This document shows, in pieces, positions 27,414 to 35,481 of a DNA stretch of 64,000 nt. The notes beneath the pieces were generated by a model. The model saw only the letters and a program-made list of their open reading frames with translations. It had not been told where the DNA came from and ran no database searches. The stretch lies in contig NZ_JALIGC010000040.1 in the NCBI RefSeq assembly GCF_024764775.1, positions 806,001-870,000 of the forward strand, written 5' to 3'. Position 1 is the first letter of the stretch, and each line of letters begins with the position of its first letter. Source of the stretch: Scandinavium manionii (GTDB lineage: Bacteria > Pseudomonadota > Gammaproteobacteria > Enterobacterales > Enterobacteriaceae). A program made the position numbers and the translations under genes.

Positions 27414-28721
27414 ATGGCACTTCCAAGACAAAAACTCACCTTCGAGCGCATTCGAAAATTTGCTTTAACTGAAGGGAAAAACCAAGCATTTCTTTGGGAT
27501 GCGGATGTAACAACTCTGGCATGCCGGGCAACTCGCGGAACAAAAGCTTTTGTGTTCCAAAGCGTATATGCGGGAAAAACCCTTCGCATGACCATTGGCA
27601 ACATTAACGATTGGAGGATTGATGATGCCAGGGCCGAAGCCAGGCGGCTGCAAACATTAATCGATACAGGGATAGATCCGCGTATAGCTAAGGCAGAAAA
27701 AATTGCTGCCGTAGAATCACAGCAGGCTGAATCTCGTAAAACGAAGGTAACCTTCACAAGCGCTTGGGAAGATTACCTTGAAGAATTGAGAACCGGAATC
27801 AGCGCAAAAACTAAACGCCCATATTCGACTCGATACATTGCCGATCACATTAACTTGTCCAGCCGTGGAGGCGAAAGTAAAAAAAGAGGCCGGGGCCCAA
27901 CCTCGGCTGGACCATTGGCTAGCTTACTCGACCTACCGTTATCGGAACTAACACCAGAGAACATTGCCGCATGGCTAAGTACAGAGAGACAAAATCGGCC
28001 TACCGTCACTGCTCATGCCTACCGTCTGTTGCGTGCATTTATCAAATGGGCTAATTACCAGAAAAAATATCAGGGAATAATCCATGGCGATATTGCACAA
28101 GATCATAACGTGAGAAAAGTGGTTCCAGTATCAGCGAGTAAAGCGGGAGATTGCTTACAAAAAGAACAGTTAAAAATCTGGTTCAGTGCCGTACGTAGCC
28201 TCAATAATCCCATTGCATCGGCCTATCTCCAGGTACTTTTGCTCACCGGTGCACGGCGTGAAGAAATTGCGTCACTTCGGTGGTCTAACGTAGATTTCAA
28301 ATGGTCAAGCATGAGGATTAAAGACAAGATCGAAGGCGAACGTATCATCCCTCTCACTCCTTATGTTTCTGAGCTGTTAAGTGCGCTAGCGCAATTCCCA
28401 AATTCTGACGTAAATAAGGAGGGTTGGGTTTTCAGAAGTAACAGCAAAAGTGGCAAAATTATTGAACCGCGTTCAGCACACAACAGAGCGTTAGCTCGAG
28501 CTGAGTTACCACATATCAGCCTTCACGGCTTACGCCGTAGTTTTGGCACTCTTGCTGAATGGGTTGAAGTGCCAACAGGTATTGTTGCTCAAATTATGGG
28601 ACACAAACCAAGTGCACTGGCGGAAAAACACTACCGCCGTCGTCCGTTAGATCTGTTGCGCAAATGGCATGAAAAAATTGAGAGGTGGATCTTACAGCAA
28701 GCAAATATTGTAAAAAAATAA
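27414..28721 (+). CDS. P4/IntF-type tyrosine site-specific integrase
   Basis: A 435-residue tyrosine recombinase with the N-terminal DUF4102-like arm-binding domain, a core-binding domain at about 110-235 and a catalytic domain. Catalytic residues visible are Arg281 (TGARREE), a Lys in RIKDKIEGE, His371 and Arg374 (HGLRRSF), His397 (GHKPS) and nucleophile Tyr407 (EKHYRRR). It should integrate and excise the island at thrW, like IntF of CP4-6. GGAG precedes the ATG. Short TTGAT-containing repeats on both sides may be arm sites. Confidence 0.95.
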   Translation: MALPRQKLTFERIRKFALTEGKNQAFLWDADVTTLACRATRGTKAFVFQSVYAGKTLRMTIGNINDWRIDDARAEARRLQTLIDTGIDPRIAKAEKIAAVESQQAESRKTKVTFTSAWEDYLEELRTGISAKTKRPYSTRYIADHINLSSRGGESKKRGRGPTSAGPLASLLDLPLSELTPENIAAWLSTERQNRPTVTAHAYRLLRAFIKWANYQKKYQGIIHGDIAQDHNVRKVVPVSASKAGDCLQKEQLKIWFSAVRSLNNPIASAYLQVLLLTGARREEIASLRWSNVDFKWSSMRIKDKIEGERIIPLTPYVSELLSALAQFPNSDVNKEGWVFRSNSKSGKIIEPRSAHNRALARAELPHISLHGLRRSFGTLAEWVEVPTGIVAQIMGHKPSALAEKHYRRRPLDLLRKWHEKIERWILQQANIVKK

Positions 28722-28843
28722 CCGTTGATATGCGTTGATTTCATTTAATATCAATAGATTACAGAACAAGACCCATCGTTGACATAAGTGTATTTTAAGG
28801 TTTAAATTCCATCGTCCACTTTAAAATCAGGAGATAAAGCATT

Positions 28844-29293
28844 ATGTCTAATTCTTTGATGAGTTCTGCGCAAACTAGCTCAAAGGCTCGAATAGTACGG
28901 GTCGTGGGTAAGATCAAAGTTGTTCGTTCTAGTAAGCAGCGACAAACCTGTGCTGAGTCCATATTTCAGGAAAGACAGGTGAACATCAGGATTCGAGCTG
29001 CTCTTGGACACCTCAATGAAAAAAACTCTTTATACAAAAAAAACAATCGACATAAAACTTTGGGCGTTTTTTTTGCACGTATCATCTCGCACAAAAATCA
29101 GGCCGAAAACTCGCAAGGTAATGCGTCTAAATCAACTAAAAGTACCTCATCCGGCTCAAGCGAAGGTAGTGACCCTGACCCTGAAGCTTATTCAAGCTTG
29201 GCTTTTTCGTTTTCTTTTTGGTCCTTTCTTTCCCTTTTAATTTCATTACTTTTTGTATATGCCTGCATCTCAATCATTGAGGTGGTAGCATGA
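28844..29293 (+). CDS. Unknown protein, basic N-terminus and C-terminal membrane anchor
   Basis: A 149-residue protein I do not recognise. Residues 1-85 are strongly basic (SKARIVRVVGKIKVVRSSKQR and later HKNQ), residues about 88-112 are Ser/Gly/Asp-rich and likely disordered, and about 120-146 form one hydrophobic membrane span. An AGGAGAT ribosome site lies 8 bp before the ATG, and its stop overlaps the next gene by ATGA, so it is a real, coupled gene. Position after int matches yfjH or early satellite genes, but I see no sequence similarity. Confidence 0.6.
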   Translation: MSNSLMSSAQTSSKARIVRVVGKIKVVRSSKQRQTCAESIFQERQVNIRIRAALGHLNEKNSLYKKNNRHKTLGVFFARIISHKNQAENSQGNASKSTKSTSSGSSEGSDPDPEAYSSLAFSFSFWSFLSLLISLLFVYACISIIEVVA

Positions 29294-29511
29294 GCATATA
29301 TGAGCAATCCAGAACATCTCTATCTGAGCTTGTTTCCACAAGTGAGTTAGCACATCTATTAAACCTTAAAGCCCAAACAATTCGAAAATGGCTTTGCCAA
29401 GACAAGCTGCCTAATGGTTTACCACGCCCAAAGAAAATTAACAGCCGACATTATTGGTTACGCAAGGACATTGATAGGTTCCTATTAACCTTCTCAGTAT
29501 ATTGTAATTAA
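29290..29511 (+). CDS. AlpA/excisionase-like small helix-turn-helix protein
   Basis: A 73-residue DNA-binding protein. VSTSELAHLLNLKAQTIRKWLCQ forms a MerR/AlpA-type helix-turn-helix, followed by a wing with RPKKINSRHYWLRKDIDRFL, as in small regulators that double as excisionases. In CP4-57, AlpA activates the integrase for excision; a similar role here is inferred from size, fold and position after int. It is translationally coupled to the preceding unknown gene. Confidence 0.75.
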   Translation: MSIYEQSRTSLSELVSTSELAHLLNLKAQTIRKWLCQDKLPNGLPRPKKINSRHYWLRKDIDRFLLTFSVYCN

Positions 29512-29646
29512 CAGCAGCATCAAAATCATAACTCCCCAGCTATTCTAAAGAATAGCTGGCTTAATTAACAGAAACCATCCATCAATAACAGAGAATAAAT
29601 CACCACCGTTTATCACATTTTACATTAACGAAAGTCAAGGATACAT

Positions 29647-30411
29647 ATGAAAAAACGCATCACTTTCAGCGCAAACAAAAAATCAACTATTGATGCAATT
29701 GACGACTATAGCAATGCAAAGGGATACTCTAGATCTGAGGTGATATCATTTTTGTTAAACGCCACAGTCCCCGCCTTAAATAAAATAACATCGCAATATC
29801 ATATAGCTCAAACTTTGGAGTCAACATTAGGCTGTATTTTTGAAGAGAAGGAATCCTTAACAGCACGTAGTGAGCCGAAATTAACCTACGAAGAGTTTTT
29901 TTACTCTGTATGGAACACTCACATTCGACACAGGAACGAGGTTGTCGATCAAGATTTTTATGCGCACAAAATACCTCATGATAAGATGGGTAAGAGCGAA
30001 AAAAAATTAATTCATGAAAAGCTCTCATACATTATAAAAAGTTTTAATGTGAAAAAAGCAATTTTTATTTACACAGATCGGCGCGTGAACCACAAACATC
30101 TCATTGCAGGAGGGTTATCCAATATCATACTGATAAAGGAAACAGTCTACGATGGTTGTTTTTTTGATTTGAGCAGCATTGTGATTATGCCAATCTTTGA
30201 ACTTATTACATTTGGAGTTGAAGCAGTATTGAAAAGAAATAAAATCCCCCCTAAACAATCATGCTATTGCTGGATACCAATTTATTACACAAATGATCTA
30301 GCGGTAATAGTTCCGGTAATTTCCGAAGGCGATACACCTCAAAAGGCGATGAAAGGAGGAGATGCCATCATTATTAACCCCTTTAACGGTGAAGTAAACC
30401 ATACATTCTGA
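29647..30411 (+). CDS. Unknown 254-residue protein with N-terminal ribbon-helix-helix-like segment
   Basis: I cannot assign a family. The first 45 residues (KKRITFSANKKSTIDAIDDY, then SRSEVISFLLN) look like a ribbon-helix-helix DNA-binding unit. The remainder is a mixed alpha/beta domain with AIFIYTDRRVNHKHLIAGGL, the hydrophobic VIMPIFELITFGVEAVL, and a C-terminal GDAIIINPFNGEV. A+T-rich, lysine-rich codon use differs from the core genome and marks it as acquired. It could be a regulator fused to a ligand-sensing domain or an island-specific effector. Confidence 0.6.
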   Translation: MKKRITFSANKKSTIDAIDDYSNAKGYSRSEVISFLLNATVPALNKITSQYHIAQTLESTLGCIFEEKESLTARSEPKLTYEEFFYSVWNTHIRHRNEVVDQDFYAHKIPHDKMGKSEKKLIHEKLSYIIKSFNVKKAIFIYTDRRVNHKHLIAGGLSNIILIKETVYDGCFFDLSSIVIMPIFELITFGVEAVLKRNKIPPKQSCYCWIPIYYTNDLAVIVPVISEGDTPQKAMKGGDAIIINPFNGEVNHTF

Positions 30412-30494
30412 TACCAATGTTAAGCATAACCACTTAGTTTGCATACATCTCGACAGTATGGAGTTAGTGCCTAATAGCTAGATGAGGGCAAAAG

Positions 30495-30671
30495 ATGCCT
30501 ACTAACAAAACAAAATCAAAGAAAATGCAGGGAAGACCTGAAGGAAGTAAATATTCCCAGCTAGTTCAGAATGAGAAGGCTAAGCATTACTCTCAATCCA
30601 AGGTGGCAAAGATCTTAGGAATAAGCATCTCCACGGTAAAAAGACACTGGGATAATGGTATCTTTGGGTGA
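30495..30671 (+). CDS. Small helix-turn-helix protein (58 residues)
   Basis: ATG at 30495 to TGA at 30671. The basic N-terminus (NKTKSKKMQGRPEGSKYS) is followed by a resolvase/Sigma-70-like helix-turn-helix, YSQSKVAKILGISISTVKRHW. Such short proteins occur in P4-type islands as small regulators or as HTH tails of recombinases. No strong ribosome site is visible (GAGGGC lies 8 bp upstream). Confidence 0.55.
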   Translation: MPTNKTKSKKMQGRPEGSKYSQLVQNEKAKHYSQSKVAKILGISISTVKRHWDNGIFG

Positions 30672-30874
30672 TTATAATTGCAGAGTTACTTTTTAAGTAT
30701 TTTACTGCATGGGTAATGGGTCGATAACAAATTTTATTGTTGGAAAGGTATTATATAGCAATGATTACTATCAACAGTTAATCAACATAACTAACTACAG
30801 ACATTCATCTGTGTCTTATCATATTACTCTATACGGCTTTAGAAAACCGTAGAGCTAAGTACAAGGGTATACAT

Positions 30875-31495
30875 ATGGAATTATATCATGGTTCCCATGG
30901 TGAGCATGTGCTCGCTTATAGAAAGCATATTGAGCGAGTCGTTAATGATGCGGTCAGTGAATTCCCTAGAACAATGGCATTACGTGTTGATGCCCATTAC
31001 CCCCCTATTTTAGATAGAGGTGATACGGTTTGCTGCTTTCCTAATCTGGAGCCTGGCGCGATATCACGTTTCCGAAATGCGTTAAATGCCATACTGGAGG
31101 CCAATGAGAAAGCTAGAGCAGTCCCCGGTAAAAGAATATATCCAAACCGTATTCGTCATGTTTGGGTGCGGGAGTTTTCTGATGAGGGTAAATGTCACTT
31201 TCATCTTGGTCTTTTTTTTAATAAAGATGCCTATTATCACTTGGGAGATTATGAAACTGAAAGTAATCTACGAAAGATGATTGTAAGGGCATGGTACAGT
31301 GCACTGGGGTTGGAACTGGATGATTATCCCGGATTAGTTCATTATCCTGAAAATTGTCGCTATATATTAGATGTCAATGATTTTAGATTTGAAGAAGAAT
31401 ACAACAACCTACTGAACCGTTTGGATTATCTAGCAAAGCTCGATACTAAAGTATTTGGTGATGGTGACCGTAATTTCGGCTGTAGTCGAGGTTGA
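30875..31495 (+). CDS. Inovirus-Gp2/YfjJ/YagK-like protein with HUH-type motif
   Basis: A 206-residue protein resembling YagK (CP4-6) and YfjJ (CP4-57), which belong to the inovirus Gp2 family. Visible are RVDAHYPP near residue 40, the segment IRHVWVREFSDEGKCHFHLGLFFN with His-Phe-His (an HUH-like metal site) near 109-111, and a C-terminal YLAKLDTKVFG. Such layouts match rolling-circle replication initiators, but nuclease activity is not shown for these island members as far as I know. It may be a replication relic or help excised-circle maintenance. Confidence 0.8.
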   Translation: MELYHGSHGEHVLAYRKHIERVVNDAVSEFPRTMALRVDAHYPPILDRGDTVCCFPNLEPGAISRFRNALNAILEANEKARAVPGKRIYPNRIRHVWVREFSDEGKCHFHLGLFFNKDAYYHLGDYETESNLRKMIVRAWYSALGLELDDYPGLVHYPENCRYILDVNDFRFEEEYNNLLNRLDYLAKLDTKVFGDGDRNFGCSRG

Positions 31496-31550
31496 TTTAT
31501 TTTTTACAACAATGGTCTTTCTTATGGATGGAAAGGCCTGGTTGTAGTGG

Positions 31551-32003
31551 TCAACAAAAACTGGCCACGACTTTAGAGTTTTTTCAGAACAATCTTTCTG
31601 ATTCATTCGGCGTCAAACCACCATTATATTGATGAGGTTTGAGCTGGCTGCAATATCCTGTGATGTAATTCGTTATTGCCGTGCTGGCTTCGCTAAAATT
31701 CACGTAGCCGTTATCCGGTACCCACTCTGTTTTCAGGCTTCTGAAGAACCGTTCCATTGGGCTGTTATCCCAGCAATTCCCCCGGCGACTCAGGCTTTGC
31801 TTTATCTGACACATCCACAGTAATGGCCTGAAATTCCTGATGGTTTATTGGCTGCCTTGGTCCGAGTGATACAGTAAATTAGCCGGCTTTCCTCGCGCTT
31901 CCCAGGCCATGGACAGCGCTTTAGCTGTCAATGCAGAATCCGGGAAAAATGACATCGCCCAGCCAACCGGTTTACGGGAAAACAAATCGAGTACTACAGC
32001 CAC
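31551..32003 (-). mobile_element. Truncated IS3-family transposase (OrfB) remnant
   Basis: On the minus strand the C-terminal part of an IS3-group OrfB reads VAVVLDLFSRKPVGWAMS, then LLYHSDQGSQ, a TAA stop at 31845-31847 where Tyr is expected, then SLSRRGNCWDNSPMERFFRSLKTEW. The Asp of LDLFSR, the Asp of HSDQGSQ and the Glu of SPMERFFRSLKTEW correspond to the DDE region. The 5' portion and one end of the element are missing beyond about 32003, while sequence near 31551-31572 may be the other terminal repeat. Inactive. Confidence 0.82.
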
Positions 32004-32103
32004 ATGACAGCAGAGTTAACTCAGTAACGAATGGTTGCAGATGGAGCTGCCGGACAGATCGCCGTAAGGCGGCCGGTTTCGGCCCTCAGGCGCAAACCCA
32101 TTC

Positions 32104-32124
32104 AGCCCCTCCGGGGGCTTTTTT
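32104..32124 (+). terminator. Rho-independent terminator
   Basis: AGCCCC / GGGGCT stem with a four-base loop, followed by six T residues. No intact gene lies immediately upstream, so it is probably a relic of deleted island sequence. Confidence 0.75.
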
Positions 32125-32416
32125 GTGTCTGTCGCCCAGCGACATATTCCGCAGCGGATTCAACATAACGTCCTATGTGGCGTAGCTTATGGGTATTCGC
32201 ATTCACCCATTCCCATTTTACTTGACTACCTTTTCGCAAATTATTTGGTCGTTTTCTACAAAACACTGGGATTAAGCAACCCTAATTGACGGGCAGCTTT
32301 GAGCGAGGATCGGACGTAAAACAACTGTAAAAAAACTATTTAACTCAGGCAGACATATCAAGGTTCAGTGAAAATGTCTAATCACTGGCTCGTTAGAGAT
32401 GTCCATATGTTGAAAA

Positions 32417-32447
32417 GGCCGCTGCGAAAATACCTCCCGCAGCGGCC
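32417..32447. terminator. Bidirectional terminator downstream of the SIR2 gene
   Basis: A perfect 10-bp inverted repeat (GGCCGCTGCG / CGCAGCGGCC), with A-rich sequence on its left and TCTTT on its right. On the minus strand it lies 37 bp past the SIR2 stop, followed by a T-run. Confidence 0.8.
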
Positions 32448-32483
32448 TCTTTAGCATAACGTCATTGTGCACATCATTTTTAA

Positions 32484-33836
32484 TTATGGGTTTAACTCAA
32501 ATTGTTCCCCATTTATTAATTTTCGCAATAAATCCAGTGCCTCAGATGAGTATTTTCCGACACCACTTTTTCCAGATTTAATGAAAACATGATAATTGTT
32601 GTCTGATGCTTTAATGTTGAAGTCGGTTAGCTTTCTTAATTTCTCAAATTCTTGATTAACATAGTGCCACGATCCCATATCGAGAATCCTTGCCAGATCA
32701 GACATTGTATATGGGAAACTAGCATTTAGTGCCTGCCCATTATTGAGTTCAGCGATACCATACATTTTTGCTAATGCATCATCATGTTCTGCAATATCGC
32801 GGAACATCTCAAAATCGTATGGAAGCTCTTGTTTAACAAGGGATTCTGATGCGAATGTGTACGTTCTGGCTAGAAATGCACGCACCAGTTTTGGATTAAC
32901 ACTAATTTCCGGTGTATTAGATGATAACGCATCAAAAATCCAACCAAAATCATTTGCGTATATCACCTTGATTCGAATGCTTTTATTCTCACCAACACCG
33001 ATTAGCAATTCCTTCTGATGAGAACCAGTGGCCTCGCAGTCCTTACTGAAGGAGACAAGATAAATATTTGGAATCAATGCATTATTGGGAGCGATGATTT
33101 CATCTATATCAGAGAGAATTGCCTTTATGTTTTCATCATTGATGCTGTACCCAAAGAAAAACAAAGGGTGTTCAGCAAAATATGTTAGCAACTTAGCACT
33201 AATATATTTCTTACGTTTATAGAAATCAACATAATCTTCATTTGTAATAACAATACTTTCAACTTCATGACTGCTACCATGAATTTTCATGATTTCGCCA
33301 TAAGATGAATAATTCACTTTAACAACGTTATGACCAACTATTGCCTGATAATTGTCAAATATTTTTTCTAATGTGTCGTCATAATTTGTTGTAATTATTG
33401 CATGAGGTTTTACTTTCCTTAATTTCTGAACTTCCTCTGTATATTCCATGTTCGAGAAATCAACGGAGTTTGATAATTCATTCAGAATGGATGCAATTTC
33501 ATGCTTAATATAAATATCTTTTGGAGTCGTTCCTTCAAAGTATGTCTCTGGATAGCGATCCTTGCCATCATCCCAAGCCCATTCAGCATAGAAGTCACAA
33601 AAATCGCTAGCAATCAATGGCTTGTTATCACCCTTTGTTTGGCTGTAGTAACCATAAGGGCGTTTGATCAAGGGGCAGATTTCCGCTAGTTGCTTCAGTA
33701 GACCTTCCCAGTCAGGCGCTTTTATATATCGTTGTGAAATACCTGCACCCATGAATAAAATGGGTTGGACTTGTAAGCTTTCAAGGCAAGATTTAACATC
33801 TTCGATTATTTCTTCTTGATATTCCGTAAAGTCCAT
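32484..33836 (-). CDS. Stand-alone SIR2-domain protein, probable NAD+-consuming defence effector
   Basis: A 450-residue protein whose first 300 residues form a SIR2 domain: the NAD-binding GAGIS (30-34), TTNYD (149-153), the catalytic-type His in KIHGSS (His186) and FFFGYSINDENI (227-238). The zinc-binding cysteines of protein deacetylases are not apparent, as in the SIR2_2-type enzymes that cleave NAD+ in phage defence (Thoeris ThsA, DSR, SIR2-HerA). The C-terminal 130 residues look all-helical with a winged-helix end (MSDLARILDMGSWHYVNQEFEKL), perhaps a sensor. There is no HerA, Argonaute or TIR partner next to it. GAGG precedes the ATG. Defence function is inferred from family and island context. 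Confidence 0.85.
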   Translation of the reverse strand: MDFTEYQEEIIEDVKSCLESLQVQPILFMGAGISQRYIKAPDWEGLLKQLAEICPLIKRPYGYYSQTKGDNKPLIASDFCDFYAEWAWDDGKDRYPETYFEGTTPKDIYIKHEIASILNELSNSVDFSNMEYTEEVQKLRKVKPHAIITTNYDDTLEKIFDNYQAIVGHNVVKVNYSSYGEIMKIHGSSHEVESIVITNEDYVDFYKRKKYISAKLLTYFAEHPLFFFGYSINDENIKAILSDIDEIIAPNNALIPNIYLVSFSKDCEATGSHQKELLIGVGENKSIRIKVIYANDFGWIFDALSSNTPEISVNPKLVRAFLARTYTFASESLVKQELPYDFEMFRDIAEHDDALAKMYGIAELNNGQALNASFPYTMSDLARILDMGSWHYVNQEFEKLRKLTDFNIKASDNNYHVFIKSGKSGVGKYSSEALDLLRKLINGEQFELNP

Positions 33837-34290
33837 ATAGTTACCTCAGGGATAGGTGATTGCTATGTGATGCACCGCGAAGCGGTAAGGGGCTTTATGA
33901 CACCCGAACTTTACCCCGGTTTCACGGCGTTTCCTTTGTATATAATATCATTGAAGTTATTTGCGTTTCTCAGAAATCTTCTTAGGATGTGATTGCAATA
34001 GCTGCAACACAGCGCACACATCGCGGCTGATCAGTGAGTATGAAGTGGTTTACTTAATTTGGCCGCCTGAATAGAGAGACAAAATGTCTGCTTTTGGCAC
34101 AGACCTGCCTGTGAAAAGATCCTGGGGCTGCGTTGAACGGGATATCGACGTTATTCTCCCGTTGACTTAATTGACTGCGCCAATTCAGGACTCCGTTTAG
34201 GAAACGGAAAATATTGTAAGTTATGATGGTTTTCTGTACTGACTGATTGCAATCAGGCGAAAAGGTCAATACTTCCCTTCAGCCAGCTTT
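33837..34290. other. Non-coding region between the SIR2 and GNAT genes
   Basis: About 450 bp with no supported gene; the minus frame at 34054-34269 has no ribosome site or family. It includes a 30-bp motif at 34081-34110 that recurs, 24 of 30 bases identical, at 36140-36169. Confidence 0.45.
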
Positions 34291-34761
34291 CTATTGTTTC
34301 GCCAAATATTTCCGCATCAGTGCATTTTGTAGTGTCACGCCACGACAGACAGGAAAACCCCGTTCCACTACATGAAAGCCGTGCCGTAGAAAGAACTCTT
34401 CCGCAGCCTTACTCACATTTGAAGTAAGTTCACCCATTCCAAGTTGTCTAGCTTCTTCATGAATGCAATTCATCAGTAGTGTCCCTACTCCCTGTCTCGG
34501 GTAGGTTCCCGAGACAAAGAAATGGTCAATGTACCCATTCGGCTGAACATCTGCATATCCAGCTATTTCCCCATCCACTTCAACAACAAAGGGGCGCAGC
34601 TCCTTCATGTAATTGGCCCATTGTTCCGGGTCGATATCTGGTGGAGCCCAGGCCTCTATTTGTTCATGTGTGTAGTAGTGTGATGCGATGGTATGTACAG
34701 AAGATAAAAAGACCCTGAATAACGCAATTTCATCCCCATTAGTGAACCTTCTGATTTTCAT
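34291..34761 (-). CDS. GNAT-family N-acetyltransferase
   Basis: A 156-residue single-domain acetyltransferase similar in feel to YafP. It starts MKIRRFTNGDEIALFRVF, has the acetyl-CoA-binding loop FVSGTYPRQGVGTLLMNCIHEEAR (about residues 82-105) and the motif-B segment AAEEFFLRHGFHVVERG. Substrate unknown; relatives acetylate antibiotics, toxins or peptides and are common island and integron cargo. A GAGG ribosome site precedes the ATG. First-described of three minus-strand cargo genes here. Confidence 0.88.
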   Translation of the reverse strand: MKIRRFTNGDEIALFRVFLSSVHTIASHYYTHEQIEAWAPPDIDPEQWANYMKELRPFVVEVDGEIAGYADVQPNGYIDHFFVSGTYPRQGVGTLLMNCIHEEARQLGMGELTSNVSKAAEEFFLRHGFHVVERGFPVCRGVTLQNALMRKYLAKQ

Positions 34762-34935
34762 AAAACCTCGTTAGTCGTAACGCGTTCTGCCTGCCGGTAA
34801 AGGGTCTGGATGCTACATACTTGAGAGCAACTATAGCCTGTGGCATCTGCTGTTTCCCGGATATTCAGTTTTTTAACCTGTCGGTAGTACAGCACTTTCT
34901 GGTGCCTAATGGTTTTAACAGCAAGCGATCTGTTT

Positions 34936-35388
34936 TTAGTCTGAGTATCTGCATACGTTCATCTCCTTACTCAGAAGGAGTACGGTTTTATCGTAGTTAC
35001 TCAGGCACCACTCATGCTTTTTGATAACCGCCGGTGGGATCTTCTCTATATCTTTGACGGTACCAAATCCCATTGACCCGTAAAAACCTTCAAGCTCAGC
35101 AAAAGGTAAACAGTAAAGAACTGACAGACCTGAGTTCTTAATTAGGAAATCTACCACCTTACGGGCGATCCCCAGACCCTCATTGCCGGGAAAAACATAA
35201 ATTCCCCCAAGCTCGCCGCTTTCTGTATCGATTGTTACAACTCTACCTTGACCAACAATATTATCGCCATCAGTCGCCAATACGATTAGTTCCCCTGCAA
35301 GTGACGGAACAAAATCAATCTCAGTATAGCGCTCGTTAACGATGGCGAGATCAGCGTTGGTGGCGATTCTTAAAGAAATTTGCATCAT
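34936..35388 (-). CDS. GNAT-family N-acetyltransferase
   Basis: A 150-residue GNAT protein beginning ISLRIATNADLAIVNERY. A degenerate acetyl-CoA loop, VFPGNEGLGIARKVVDFLI (about 76-94), and FAELEGFYGSMGFG (motif B) are present; the usual Q/RxxGxG/A pattern reads NEGLGIA, so cofactor binding is plausible but atypical. Two adjacent ATGs (35386-35388, 35383-35385) follow GGGAGA, with better spacing for the second. Substrate unknown. Confidence 0.78.
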   Translation of the reverse strand: MMQISLRIATNADLAIVNERYTEIDFVPSLAGELIVLATDGDNIVGQGRVVTIDTESGELGGIYVFPGNEGLGIARKVVDFLIKNSGLSVLYCLPFAELEGFYGSMGFGTVKDIEKIPPAVIKKHEWCLSNYDKTVLLLSKEMNVCRYSD

Positions 35389-35481
35389 TCTCCCTACATC
35401 TCTTTATCTGTATTTTTCAGCTTTTGATTTTCAACCATAATACTTGGTGTAAATATCAAACAATAACGGTCAAGAAACATA

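Larger units (their letters stand above)
32004..32483. other. Non-coding junction region in the island
   Basis: About 480 bp without a supported gene between the IS3 remnant and the end of the SIR2 gene. It holds two stem-loop terminators and A+T-rich sequence at 32210-32340. It looks like a scar between separately acquired pieces. Confidence 0.5.

Noticed and set aside
32484..33836. SIR2 gene as part of a SIR2-Argonaute, Thoeris or SIR2-HerA system
   Set aside because: No Argonaute, TIR-domain or HerA-type ATPase gene is adjacent.
34054..34269. 71-residue minus frame downstream of the SIR2 gene start region
   Set aside because: No ribosome site or family resemblance, and it spans the repeated non-coding motif.
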